NCBI RefSeq assembly: GCF_049243985.1 | Contig: NC_135381.1 | Location: 15,053,345 to 15,117,344 of the forward strand | Length of the DNA stretch: 64,000 nt | Reading direction: 5' to 3' | DNA from: Paroedura picta | Lineage: Eukaryota; Chordata; Lepidosauria; Squamata; Gekkonidae | Part shown: piece after piece, positions 21,880 through 33,374 of the stretch | Layout: every line of letters begins with the position of its first letter | How positions within the stretch are numbered: position 1 is the first letter of the stretch | Notes under the pieces: model-generated | The model's database searches: none | The model's input: only the letters and a program-made list of their open reading frames with translations | What the model was told of the DNA's origin: nothing | Translations under genes and position numbers: made by a program

Positions 21880-22155
21880 AGGTACAGGTCTCCCCTGTGC
21901 AAGCACCGAGTCATGTCCGACCCTTGGGGTGATGCCCTCTGGCTTTTCATGGCAGACTCAATACGGGGTGGTTTGCCAGTGCCTTCCCCAGTCATTACCG
22001 TTTTACCCCCCAGCAAGCTGGGTACTCATTTTACCGACCTCGGAAGGATGGAAGGCTGTCAACCTTGAGCCGGCTGCTGGGATCAAACTCCCAGCCTCAT
22101 GGGCAGAGCTTCAGACGGCATGTCGGCTGCCTTACCACCCTGCACCACAAGAGGC
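21880..22155 (-). mobile_element. tRNA-derived SINE (CACCGAGTCATGTC family), full
   Basis: On minus: tRNA-like head with A-box-like GTGGTGCAGGGTGGTAAGGC and B-box-like GGGAGTTTGATCCCAGCAG, then a body ending CACAGGGGAGACC. Same family as 25548-25832 and 620-760. Confidence 0.85.
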
Positions 22156-23458
22156 TCATATAAAATCAGTAGACACCCGTAATTGCAATTACTAAAGGTA
22201 TTTTCTTCTGGGGGATTTCCCCCCACATCTCCCCTTAGATTTCACATACAGTGAGCTGAGCATTCTGGAGGGACCCCTGCCAGAGGAGAGAACAGGAGTG
22301 TGGGTCATATTCATTCCCATGCGTGGATTACTGGGTGAAGCTGCAGCACGCCCACCCGCCCACCCTTTAGCTCTCTTTTGGGGCCCTGAACAGTACAGTA
22401 AGTTCAGAACTAGGACTGAAGCAGCTGCTATTGTAAGGTCTTCATCTGAAAGGATAATAAGATGTTTGTTTGCAGAGTGACCTGGTTTTATGGTCTCTGT
22501 TTTATGGCTTGGATGTTTGAGCAGGTTTTAAATGATCGATCTTGATGTATTTCGGATCTTGTGCACGCATATCATGCATGTTATCCAGTGCATGGAGACA
22601 CGTCATTCAACTACTGTTTGCCTGGGTTAATAAAGATTGTTGTTGAGAACACCAGGAGAGGCCTGCTGGATGAGATCAGGAAACTGGGACTGATGTTCTA
22701 AAAATTAAGCTCCGCCTTCACGGGAACATGAGATCATCTGGAAATTTCCATTAAAAAACAAACAAGCCCCACTAGCGATGCCTCTGAGACATATCCTGCA
22801 TGATGGACTATGTTGCAATCGCTGCTTGTTTGCACATGGGGCTAATTCCTGCTTTAGCTCAGAATTGGCCCTGGTCTGGGGCACCTCCAGGGCTGGCTAG
22901 ACTGAGAGTGTGCTGAACAGTGCGCCAGCGCCCCCCCCCGTGCAGGCTGCTTTGGGCGCGAACGGCAGCTTCCCAACCGAAGCTCCCAACCCTACAGTTG
23001 GTTTCGCTGTAGCGCCCTTGGCAGGCCCGGCATCCTTTTCTGCTTCGGAGCCAAAACTCATCAAGATTCCCAACAAGAGATCCACCAAGAGCCAGCATGA
23101 GAAACTCAAAATAGACATATATAACTTCAGTACTGATGAGTGACAAGCCCATAAAGTTTCTGGAGTCCACACCTTGGTTGTTATGAGTTATGGCTGTTAT
23201 GTTAGGAGGCATCACTCAGGAAATCACACACAAGAGCACCTTGCATGATGGCTTTAGCACCCTGGCAGAAATCTGGGCGTGGTTTGTCTGTGGATGATGG
23301 GCACAGATTTGCCTCTCTCCTTTTCTGCAGAACATCTCGAAGAAGCCTTTTTGCCCCAGAGAAAACCTTGGCCTGCCAGTCCCTTTGCAGACTGGCAGTT
23401 CCAGAATCGCCCTGACACCCTCCTTTGACTTAACTATCTCCGTTCCTTGTTTTAGCGG

Positions 23459-23566
23459 CAGGGGTGGTCAAACTGTGGCTCTCTAGATATCCATGGACTA
23501 CAATTCCGGGGCTCATGGGAACTGTAGTCCATGGACATCTGGAGAGTCACAGTTTGGCCAACCCTG
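23459..23566. mobile_element. Palindromic hAT-like MITE, diverged
   Basis: CAGGGGTGGTCAAACTGTGG at left, CACAGTTTGGCCAACCCTG at right, 108 bp, shortened centre. No clear target duplication. Confidence 0.8.
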
Positions 23567-25159
23567 AAAGCCCCATTTGTGCAGTCTGCACTGAGCCACA
23601 CTTGGGTCTGGAGTTATAGGCTGTGGACCCCCACCATGTGGCATGTTACACACACAGACCACCCCCATCATCCCTGATGCATCCTGCTTTCTGGCAGACC
23701 CCCAGTCCTACCCACCCCCTCTTATGCACAAGGATTCTCTGACCCCGTCCATTTCTTGTCTCTAATGCCTATTGTCATGCGTAATTTATCTGTCTCTAAA
23801 CAAGGTGTGCCTGTGTGTTGTTTTGAGATTTCACTGGGAAGGGTGGGAGAAGCACCCCTAGAGCCTCAGAGATCTGTATTGGGAGGCACACCCCTGTCCC
23901 GTGTCAGCTCTTCTCCAGGGCAGCCCAGAGAGCAGTGGAGCCTGTACAACTCCTGAGGTTTTTTCCTTCTGATGCTCTCCTCTGGGCTCTTCACCTGGTG
24001 CCCCCAGGCACAGCTGTCAGCACTAACAGGGCACACCTGTGCACCTCAGGACAGCTGGGCTGCCTGTCCCTGGGCACCCGCCTCCCTAACTGCAAGGGCT
24101 GTCAGTGGGAGGGAAGTGCAAACAGCCAGAAGGGCCTGTTGTTCTGGCTGTCCTCAGGCTGTCCTCCGCTTATTCCTCCAGGACTCCCTTTTGCACAACA
24201 CCAACTTGAAAAACAGATTTAGGGTCTGCTGGGATTATCATGACATGGGCCAGTGTCTGCTCCCAGGAGGTGCATCCATTTTGGAGTCAAAGGTCACCCA
24301 CCGAGGTGGAACCAGGTATTTCTGCACCCCAGGTATTCCTTCCTTGGAATGTGGCATCGCACAATCTGAAAAAACAAAAGGGGGAGGGGGTTATTATATG
24401 TGAAAGATAATTGAAATCAGTAGCAGTACTGAGCTGGAAGTATTCCTGAGGTTTTTGTGGAGTGGTTCATAGTGTCTGGAGAGAATCCTGTCCACGGCAG
24501 CAGCATCCTGCCATCAGATGAATGTACCTTGGGGCAACACAGAAGTGGTGTCCGGAAGCAGAGCGGGGTAGCTCAAAGTGACTGACTGTTTATTGGAAAC
24601 CTATTGGGCATCTTCCTTTGCTTAAGGTGCAGTCCTCACCAGGGCCTGAGCAAGTGGGTAACTGGCATTTCATTTACTATCAGCAAGCCAGAATTTGATG
24701 GGTCTGATCAGCAGCTGTGTCCTGTTATGGTCAAAGGACAGCTGTGATTGGATCTCCCAATGGGATTAAAAAAAAAACCTTAAAAAAACCCAACAACCAA
24801 GAGAGAAGGGATTTGGTTATCGCCATGATGTGTGGTGAAGAAAGGGCATTTCCTTGTATTGTGTATTTTCTGCTTTCCGAGAGAGCTCTGCTTGAATTTT
24901 TTTGATTGCATGCAATTGTTATACAACTGAGGAAGTCCAACGATGAAACTAGATATCACCTAGGATACTAGTCTTTGGTTGTTTTGGTGATGGTGATTAC
25001 AGATTCAGAAGACAAGAACTTTTCTTCTTGCTTAATGTTGACCTCCAGTTGGAATATGCCAAGCCTTCTGTAACCTATAGGATTTACTGAGCCGCACAGT
25101 TTTTTTTAAATTTGCTTGGACTGATGGGCTGTGCTCCAGGCCTGTATCAAAGGCCTTTC

Positions 25160-25262
25160 ATGTCTCCCTTCCCCTTTTCTAACAGGAGATGCCAGGGACT
25201 GAAGTGTTGACCTTCTGCATGCAAGACAGATGCTCTACCATTGAACCACAGCCCCTTCCCCA
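25160..25262 (-). mobile_element. tRNA-derived SINE fragment (second family)
   Basis: On minus it reads a tRNA-like head: GGGGCTGTGGTTCAATGGTA, GAGCATCTGTCTTGCATGCA. A longer copy is at 50550-50740. Confidence 0.7.
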
Positions 25263-25547
25263 AATGTTCTCTGTTTGCAGATAACCTCAGAAAGGAAAGA
25301 AAACCATGATGAGGTGCTTTGTCATCTTTCCCCACCAAAGCTGATTGCAGCTAGGGGGTGGGGGGAGGAAGCATTCAAAAAGGCCAGCAAGAACATGGTC
25401 AAAATCAAGAGGGTTCAGAGGAGAGCGACAAGGATGATCCAAGGCCTGGGGACCAAGCCCTGTGAGGAATGGCTGAGGGACCTGGGAATATTCAGCATGG
25501 AGAAGAGGAGGTTGAGAGGGGCCATGATTAATGTTTAAGACTTTGAA

Positions 25548-25832
25548 AAAAGGTAAAGGTATCCCCTGTGCAAGCACCGAGTCATGTCTGACCCTTGGGG
25601 TGACGCCCTCCAGCGTTTTCATGGCAGACTCAGTACGGGGTGATTTGCCAGTGCCTTCCCCAGTCGTTACCGTTTACCCCCCAGCAAGCTGGGTACTAAT
25701 TTTACTGACCTTGGAAGGATGGAAGGCTGAGTCGACCTTGAGCCGGCTGCTGGGATCAAACTCCCAGTCTCATGGGCAGAGCTTTCAGACTGCATGTCTG
25801 CTGCCTTACCACTCTGCACCACAAGAGGCTCA
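25548..25832 (-). mobile_element. tRNA-derived SINE inserted in CR1
   Basis: Full-length copy of the 21880 family (ACCGAGTCATGTCTGACCCT, GGATCAAACTCCCAGTCTCA). Flanking words AAGACTTTGAAA recur at both ends (about 25538 and 25833-25847), suggesting a target duplication. Confidence 0.85.
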
Positions 25833-25849
25833 TGAAGACTTTGAAAGGT

Positions 25850-25965
25850 TAGTTTCAAATGGGTAGCCGTGTTGGTCTGAAGTAGCACCTTTAAGACCAA
25901 CAAAGATTTATTCAAGGTATGAGCTTTCGAGTGCAAGCACTCTTCCTCAGACTATGAACTGACCA
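25850..25965 (-). repeat. Interspersed 3'-tail repeat
   Basis: AGCACCTTTAAGACCAACAA, ATGAGCTTTCGAGTGCAAGC and CTTCCTCAGAC match the tail repeat at 59862-59950. Confidence 0.75.
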
Positions 25966-26277
25966 TCATGACAGTGGGAATATATAAGCAAAAGTTAATC
26001 CTGTTACATTAGTAAACTTTGTCACAGCATCCAAATACAACCATATGTATTGTCACTTGGAGGAAGGCAGGGAGTGGTTCCTGTTGACAGCAGAGAATAG
26101 GATCCGCAGTAATGGGTTTCAATTATGTGTAAAATGGTACTGGCTAGATATCAGGAAAAACATTTTCACCGTCCGAGTCATTCAGCAGTGGAATCAGCTG
26201 CCTAAGGAAGTGGAGAGCTCCCCCTCACTGGTGGTCTTTAAGCAGTGGCAGGACAGATACTTATCATGGATGCTTTA

Positions 26278-26412
26278 GAATCATAGAATCATAGGGTTGG
26301 AAGGGACCTCCTGGGTCATCTAGTCCAACCCCTTGCACTATGCAGGACACCCACAACCCTATCACTCATCCAGTGTTACCTGCCACCCCCTTGAGCCTTC
26401 ACAGAATCAGCC
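26278..26412 (-). mobile_element. CR1 3' end, antisense, nested in another CR1
   Basis: Begins with the CR1 tail (GAATCATAGAATCATAG), then GGGTTGGAAGGGACCTCC. Its body matches 44118-44388 in the opposite orientation. Confidence 0.8.
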
Positions 26413-26734
26413 TTTAGGATGATCCTGTATTGAGCAGGGAGTTGGACAAGATGGCCTGTATGGCCCCTTCCAACTATTTTAAGATTCTAGCTCAGGAAAA
26501 CAGTACAAGGGAAAGATTTTACCTGTCACTGTGGCTCCGGTCCAAACCAAGTCCCTTCCAGCCACTTTTAGGGTCAAAGACATCAGGGGGTACAATTTTG
26601 AATGCCCCACTAACTATAGGGCAGAGACAATAGTTGCATGTTCCATCAGGCTCCTCCCCTTATCTGTGCTGCACCAGTGTCACATTGGTCTCCAGGTTTT
26701 CCCCTTGGCTTGCCAGCCCCTGATCCTTTCCTAG

Positions 26735-26771
26735 CCCTAACCCTAAACCCAACCCTAAACCCTAACCCTAA
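26735..26771. repeat. Short telomere-like (CCCTAA)n array
   Basis: 37 bp of CCCTAA units with CCCTAAA and CCCAA variants. An interstitial telomere-type repeat. Confidence 0.9.
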
Positions 26772-27017
26772 TCTCCTCCCCCCCTCAATTCCATCCTCTT
26801 CTGATTCCTCCCCAAGTTCCACGTCTCCTGGTTTCCTCGGTGGGCCTTCTCAAGTGGTCTGTAGCTCCGGAAGCCCAAAACCGGACAGTTGGCTATTGTG
26901 TTGCTCTGCCAAGTATAATGGCATGGATGCCCTTCCTGTAGGAAGAACGCTAAACTTCTAATAATAACGTAGATAATAATAAACACTTAAGGACTCCCGG
27001 CTCTGCAACAGCGAACG

Positions 27018-27170
27018 GATGAGTCACAGCAATTGTGGGCAAATGTAAAAGCAGAAGGGGAGTCGTGACTCGTGAGTCAGATGGAGTTGCGGGGCCCGCG
27101 GATCACGCTGTGTCAAGCGGTGCTCTGCGAGGGTGTCTCTGCAGGGGGCGCTCTCCCCTCTGAGTCACCG
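27018..27170. promoter_or_regulatory. Candidate CTCF site with three AP-1 motifs
   Basis: TGAGTCA occurs at 27020-27026, 27073-27079 and 27161-27167. Between the last two, TCTGCAGGGGGCGCT (27138-27152) matches the CTCF core AGGGGGCGCT exactly. It lies between two divergent genes in a local GC-rich patch with no repeat match. Motif evidence only. Confidence 0.4.
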
Positions 27171-27382
27171 TTCATTCCTGCACAGTGCAAAAGGACTCTG
27201 CTGATCTACAGGGAGGAGGATGCGTGGGTGGGCTTTCTCTTCCCCTTGGGTCTCAGTGAGCTGAACTGTGGGAAGTCTCTCTCTATAGGAGAGTACACCA
27301 TAATGGCCGCTTTATATAGGTGGCAGGATCGAATGGCAAAGCTTTTCCTGACCTTGTATTACTTCAAGCCACAGGCGAGAGG

Positions 27383-27788
27383 TAGAAGAAGAAGAGAAGC
27401 TGGTTCTTATATGCCGCTTTTCTGTACCCAAAGGAGTCTCAAAGTGGCTTACGTTCACCTTACCTTTCCTCTCCCCACAACAGACACCCTGGGAGGCGGG
27501 TGAGGCTGAGAGAGCCCCGAGATTATTGAAGAAGAGTTGGTTCATATATGCTGCTTTTCTCTACCCAAAGGAGTCTCAAAACGGCTTACAGTCGCCTTCC
27601 CTTTCCTCTCCCCACAACAGACACCCAGTGAGGCTGAGAGAGCCCTGAGATTACTGCTTGGTCCAAAATGCTTTATCAGCTTTATCAGCGCCCTGGCGAG
27701 CCCAAGGTCACCCAGCTGGCTGCAGAATTGAACCCGGCGCACCAGATTAGAAGTCCACACTCTTCATCACTACACCAAACTGGCTCTG
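27383..27788 (-). mobile_element. Sauria-type SINE with duplicated 3' module
   Basis: On + the tail module occurs twice (27383-27524, then 27525 onward). The junction is GAGATTATTG followed by AAGAAGAGTTGG. The single tRNA-like head ends the element at ACACCAAACTGGCTCTG. Compare 30010-30428 and 42680-43078. Confidence 0.85.
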
Positions 27789-28021
27789 TTATGGTGTTCT
27801 ACTTCAGTTCCTGCTCTGTTAGGAGGAGGGGAGCACTGTATGTATGTATGTGCAATAAAGAAGCCATCTATTACATGCACTGATTTGATGACCCACAGGT
27901 GGGAACCTTTTGACAGCAACCTCAGCCCCAGAAGGTTCATGCATGCTGGGTTTATGCACTCTGAACGTAGGAAACTGCTGGACTCCATTCAATCTGGTCA
28001 TGTTGGATTGGCAGCAGGTTG

Positions 28022-28140
28022 CCAGGTAGAAAAGGGTCATCTGCTGCAACACCGGCTTATTCCTTCCAGCTGGAGATGCCAGAGGTTCATCAGGGACATT
28101 CTGCCTGCAAAGCAGGCACTGAACCATGGTCCTTTCTCAG
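28022..28140 (-). mobile_element. tRNA-derived SINE fragment (50550 family)
   Basis: On + it reads AGCTGGAGATGCCAGAGGTT and GCAAAGCAGGCACTGAACCA, the antisense of the head and body of the 50550-50740 element. Confidence 0.6.
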
Positions 28141-28517
28141 GAAAGAGTTATCACATCCTCCAGTGTCAGAATGTTTAATTCCCTGTGGGAACTAGAACAC
28201 AGTGGCCTACCTCACAGGGGTGTCGTGAAGATAACATGAGTGACAGGAGAATGTCATCGCTTTCGGTCTCCGCTAAGGACAGACGCAGGGTAAGTCGTGT
28301 GTAATAAATCTAACCTTTAATGGCAGAAAAGATTGCATCACCTCTCCTATAGCAAGTAGCTTTTACAAAGGGCTCTTAGATCTCCCACAAACAGAATTAC
28401 TATTAACAGCCCACTTCCTGAACGGAGTGTTCTCAGTTCTGTTCCACAACTCTAACCATGAAAACAGATTATTGTTCTATGACCATGTGTGTAAAGAAGT
28501 GCTGGGTTTTTTCACCC

Positions 28518-28739
28518 TGTTTTTGACTACCCAAAGGAGTCTCAAAGCGGCTTCCATTTGCCTTCCCTTCCTCTCCCAAGAGCAGACACCCTGTGAGGTA
28601 GGTGGGGCTTAGAGAGCTCTGAGAGAACTGTGCATGGCCCATGGTCACCCAGCTGGGTGCATGTGGAGAAGGAGTGGGGGAATCAAACCTGGCTCACCAG
28701 ATTAGCAGCTGCCGCTCTTAACCACTACACCAAGCTGGG
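28518..28739 (-). mobile_element. Sauria-type SINE
   Basis: Antisense CCAAAGGAGTCTCAAAGCGG to CCACTACACCAAGCTGG, with a single tail module. Confidence 0.85.
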
Positions 28740-29574
28740 AGGAGCATCCTCTTACTACCTCTCCATGGCCCCGAATGTTCTAAATAGCTTTAATAATTTA
28801 AAAAAAGAATGAATATCCTTAATACATTTTAAAAATATGCCTTTTAATTTGCAAAAATTATTTACACAGGGAAGAATTTTAAAGACAGGATCCTTAACCT
28901 GCAGCCTGGACTGCAGCAATCCATGCTACCCGCTCAGGACTCTGCTGCATGCACCCTGCAGGCCAGACACGAATGCCGGCGCATCCTGCCTGTTAGCTGC
29001 CATGCAGCTGCAATGCCACAATGCTCCACCAGAGGGTGGAAATTGCCTCCAACGCCTCACCTTTTAGCAGAGTCTGGCAAACTGGAGATGGGTGCATGCT
29101 CCTTTGGGGGGCGGGCTTGGTCTTGCAAAAAAATGTCCAAAAGTTTAATACAGTCTGCTCAGGAACAGGGCAGGTGTGGGTTAATGTGAGAAAGAGCCTG
29201 GTGCAGTGGCTCAGTAAGGAAAGCTCCTTGCCAGGTCTCTGAACTAAGACAGCCAGGTTCCTCCTGGCCACCAGCAGGGATGGGGGAAAGGTTGTGAGAT
29301 CCACGGAGGGAAACTCCTGGAGACATGCAGGTGGAGCCCATGGAGGTCAGGGGCTGGATGTTTAAACAAGGGGGAAAGGAGCTGTCTCAGGTCTTCATAG
29401 CCCTGCTGAGTGGTACTAAGTACGGAGCTTCTGTCAGGTGGCCAGTATATACAAATGCAGAATCATCATACTATTATTCATAAGTAACATCCTCAAAATA
29501 ATCCCGGACCACTCACTCACTCATACATGGGTGAAAGCATAGCTAGAATGCAAAACTATATAGGTTTTATACCA

Positions 29575-29705
29575 AGCTGTCATGGCTCCCCTTCAAAGGG
29601 ATTCTGGGAAACGTTGTTTGGGGAGGCTAAGTTTTTGTCTCTGGAAACGCCCCCCACAGAACTACAGTTCCCAGGGTTCCCTGGGATAAAAGAAAAACTC
29701 TGAAG
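29575..29705. mobile_element. MITE-like partial inverted repeat (second family)
   Basis: GGATTCTGGGAAACGTTGTT on the left and ACTACAGTTCCCAGGGTTCC on the right form imperfect arms. Ends not defined. Confidence 0.45.
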
Positions 29706-30009
29706 CAGATTTAAATGAATGACACAGATATGTCATAAGCCTCTTTTGCATCCAAGGCGTGCTGGTAGTTTATCCTTTTTTTTGGCACCATATGGTTGCC
29801 TTCAATTCTCTCTTGTTTGGCACAGTCCAGACAGCCCCACTCCGGCCTACATTCACTCGCCTGTCAAAAAGTCCCTGATGCTGTATCTTTTGCAGCATTT
29901 GAAATGGCTGGTGACAGCAGGAAGAAGCTTTTCATGGCTTGGAGTGAATGATTATTTATTGCCTGTTAATTCGTGCAGAGTGAATTCAGCAGCAGGGTCT
30001 GGTTAAAGA

Positions 30010-30428
30010 GGAAAAAGAAGAAGAGTTGGTCCTTATATGCTGCTTTTCTCTACCAGGAGGAGTCTCAAAGTGGCTTCCAATCCCCTTCCCTTCCCTCTCC
30101 CCACAACAGACACCCTGTGAGGGAGGTGAGGCTGAGAGTGCCCTGATATTACTGAAGAAGAAGAAGAGTTGGTTCTTATATGCCACTTTATCTGAAGGAG
30201 TCTCAAAATGGCTTCCAACCTCCTTCCCTTTCCTCTCCCCACAACAGACACCCTTTGAGGGAGGGGAGGCTGAGAGAGCCCTGATATCACTGCTCGGTCA
30301 GAACAGCTTTATCAGTGCCGTGGCAAGCCCAAGGTCACCCAGCTGGCTGCATGTGGGGGAGTGCAGAATCAAACCCGGCTCACCAGATTAGAAGTTCGCA
30401 CTCCTAACCACTACATCAAGCTGGCTCT
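30010..30428 (-). mobile_element. Sauria-type SINE with duplicated 3' module
   Basis: Junction at about 30154: CTGATATTACTG followed by AAGAAGAAGAAGAGTTGG, the same break as in the copies at 27383 and 42680. Confidence 0.85.
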
Positions 30429-30579
30429 CACCAAGGGGCAACTCTGGGCTGGGAGACAGGGGGAGAGAGATGTCTGGACTACAGACAATGGCATTTAGAT
30501 AGGCACCAAGTGCTTGTGGAGCACAGTGGCTAAAACTCTGAGCTGTTGATAACAGAGAAGGGGGGAGATAGTTTTATGT

Positions 30580-30713
30580 ACCCGAGAGAGCTCTGAGAGA
30601 ACTCTGACTGGCTCAAGGTCACCCAGCTGGCTGCAGGTGAAAGAGCAGGGGAATCATACCCAGTTCACTGGATGAGAGGCCGCCGCTCTTTAACTGCTAC
30701 GCCACGCTGGTTC
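30580..30713 (-). mobile_element. Sauria-type SINE, head part
   Basis: Antisense GGCTCAAGGTCACCCAGCTG to CTACGCCACGCTGG. The tail is missing. Confidence 0.7.
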
Positions 30714-32579
30714 AAAGCACAAATGGACATGAACGGCAAGGCTCAGCCACATTCTCTCAGCTCCCCACCCCCAGCAATATCAGCCCTCCTTGCAGGGCTG
30801 CTCGAAGGAATGCAGCTAAAACAGTGCAAGAAGGATTTGGTAAGAATTTGTGTGCTTGTTGTGTGGAACTGGCTGCCAGAAACGTCACAGCCCCCGTGGA
30901 GGAGATTTACTGGGACCCAGGCTGTAGGGCGACAGGACAGCCCCTCCATGGCTCTTAGGCTGCTTCCACTGACTTCAAGGCTGGAGCAGGGGGCTGCTCT
31001 GCAGATTGGGCTCTGCAGCTCATTTCTCTCTGTCTCCCTGCCTGCTACTTTGCTTCACCCCTGGCGTTGTATTTCCCAAGACAGGCAGGCATTATAACCG
31101 GCCAGACAGGTGCAGGTAAGCTCCGGTTTCAGCAACAATATTTAGGACACTTCCGGAACTGATACCAGGCAGTTGTCTTGCGTGTGCGCGCCGGGAAGGC
31201 GCAATATGTGTGCACTCCCGCTTGCTTTGCACAGCGCAGACCTCTCCACCCCAGCCTACGTCGGCCCGCCTGTCAAGCAGCCCCTGCACGAAGTCTCAGG
31301 CCAAGATTTCTCGGTGTGGAGATAAATGTTATCGCCTGCAAACTGCTGCCGCATGAGTGCGGCGCAGAAACAGGTAAGCTGTCTATTGAACAGGACCCGG
31401 CAGACGCTCTTTGGGCCTGAGGGTGGATGTGTACTTTATGAAAACAGCTGCAGAAGGAATTGGAATTGGGTTTCACCACTGTTGTCCTTTTGCATTCTAA
31501 TTCCAATGTAAGACTTTAGGCAGCTTTGAGGATTCTGCTTACGAAGAAAGTTTATTGCTTCTTTGGACTGAAAGTTTTCCAAAGCAGAATGTTGGACTGC
31601 ATGGTCCTTGGGCCGATGTCGCCAAGGCACTCCAGATAGATGTATTCTTACTTCATCCTCATTCTTGAATCTTTTCACCCCTGGAGTCTCTCGCAAAGCT
31701 CATGCGAGAAAAGAATATCTGCTTACACGGTCATAACATTACAGAAGTTGTGTGGCACGGCGATGGTGAAGAAAACTTACAGGTAGAAAAATACCTGTGG
31801 TTTGCAATGGAGGTGAGCCGTAGGTGGATTGGAAGGACCGGTAATGCAGCTTGGAAATCTAATGCTTGGGGACAGAGAAAAGAAAGGGAGTAAGGACTCT
31901 TACCGGCCTGTTTTGCGCACACTCCAGTGAAGCCAGGAAACTGGGTGTACTAGGACAGCGCAGGCAAATGAGCCTGACCTGGGAAGGGCGCTGGTAGCAC
32001 AGACCAGGGGAGAAGGGATGTGGGAAGAACTGGGAACTGCCATGCTCAGGAGATGAAGCAACAGGCAGCACCCTCCCTCTTTCCTCAACAGTGACCTAAT
32101 TTGAAGTAGGAATAAGAAAAGGAAGAGAGAGAGAGAGAGAATGAGAATGAGTATCATGGGAATCAGCAAAGTTGTGGGGTGCAGGTTTTCAGATTGGGGT
32201 TTCTTGCAGGCTGCTCCCCCACTCCTTGGGACACTTTGGTGTTCTTTGGGAGCCAAAGTGGGAATGCCTTCCTTTCCCTTCTTCATGGGCAGTCAGCGCT
32301 GCATGCAAAGGGATTGTCCTTTTTATCCAAGGGACAGCAACTTTGTTTGTTTAGAAGGCAGGAAAACAGAGCAAGGCTTCGTCACCGTCTCCCGGCAAGT
32401 TTCAGCACCAGCATTTTTAAACAGCTCTCCTGGAAATTTTACAAAAGACAGTCACTGCAGGCTTTGCCCTCATTTTCCCCTGTGCACCTCCCAAGTCTAT
32501 TTTTAACACAGACAAATGTATTGTGCCCATAACAGCCCTGCAGTGTAGGTCATTGCCATTTTACACTTTGGGAGGGCTC

Positions 32580-32725
32580 CTGCCCTTTCAACAAGGGACA
32601 CCCAGATTCCATCCCTCCGCCACATAAGCCAGCTGGGTGACCTGGGGACACTCTGACTCACCCTAACCTACCTCACAGGGTTGTCGTGAAGATAAAATGG
32701 AGAAGAGGAACATTGGAGGCTATTT
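32580..32725 (+). mobile_element. tRNA-derived SINE fragment
   Basis: CAGCTGGGTGACCTGGGGAC, then TACCTCACAGGGTTGTCGTG and AAGATAAAATGGAG. Similar to 61268-61480. Confidence 0.6.
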
Positions 32726-33039
32726 TGTGTTCACGCTGGGGGGGGGGATTGGTTTTGTTTTAATATTTGAAGAAAGAAACAGGAGAACTTGGCAAGGACG
32801 TCTCCTGCTTCAGGTTTCGCACCTGCCCGCATCTCTCTTACAGGGATCCACCTCTTAAAGGGATAGCAGTCCGGCCCTCCTTTGGTGGCTTCTCACCTGG
32901 ACTAGGTACACACTGCACTGTGGATTTCTTTTAAAAAGAAAGGAAAGAAAACCTCGCATGCAATATGGGAAACTGACAACGCGGAAAGCTCAACTGCAGA
33001 GGCTGCATGCAAAAGAGGGGCGTGGGGGGCGTTTTGCCT

Positions 33040-33374
33040 CATTTATTCATCTTTTGCATAATTAATTCGGGCTCTGCTCCTTGTGTAGCCCCGCCCCCCA
33101 CCTCTGCCAATCCTATTCTCCTCCTGGCCCTGCAATTTCCCAGCCGGGACTGGCCGCACGGCGCCCAGCGACTCTGGGGCTGGACCTCGGCCTGTCGGGG
33201 AACTTCTCAGGCCCGCCTCCCGAGGCTCTCGTTGCACGTGCGGCTCCTCGGCCATGTGGCTCCGCGGGCTCCTGCGCCTTTAAATCCTCCGGCAGGTTGC
33301 AGGGCTCCTGACGTCACTGCTCCCCGGGGCTGCAGGAGGGAGCGGAGCATCGCCGGCCAGGGAAGCCAGGCAGG
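33040..33374 (+). promoter_or_regulatory. INPP5J: INPP5J promoter region with CRE
   Basis: A CpG-rich block precedes the first coding exon. Visible motifs: CCAAT near 33105, a TATA-like TTTAAAT at 33279-33285, and a perfect cAMP-response element TGACGTCA at 33309-33316, 59 bp before the ATG. The start of transcription is probably near 33310. This is inferred from motifs only. Confidence 0.65.

Larger units (their letters stand above)
25365..26490 (+). mobile_element. CR1-type LINE 3' end with nested insertions
   Basis: The ORF2 C-terminal stretch reads KIKRVQRRATRMIQGLG, then EEWLRDLGIFSMEKRRLRGA, and later WYWLDIRKNIFTVRVIQQWN with QLPKEVESSPSLVVFKQW, the usual CR1 C-terminus. It is split by a SINE (25548-25832), a tail repeat (25850-25965) and an antisense CR1 3' end (26278-26412). 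The 3' tail resumes at 26413-26490. Confidence 0.85.
21721..33039. other. SELENOM-INPP5J intergenic region
   Basis: About 11 kb between divergent promoters. I recognise no protein gene. It holds SINEs, a nested CR1 block, MITEs, a short telomere-like repeat (26735-26771) and a candidate regulatory cluster (27018-27170). About 22.2-23.4 kb, 23.6-24.7 kb, 28.8-29.5 kb and 31.4-32.5 kb show nothing I can name. Confidence 0.65.

Noticed and set aside
27072-27503. Open frame near the AP-1/CTCF cluster as a small gene
   Set aside because: Second half is SINE sequence; the first half has no recognisable domain or splice structure.
31110-31380. Donor-like GTAAGC sites as upstream noncoding INPP5J exons
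   Set aside because: No acceptors, no conservation evidence, and the stretch partly matches another locus in the window.
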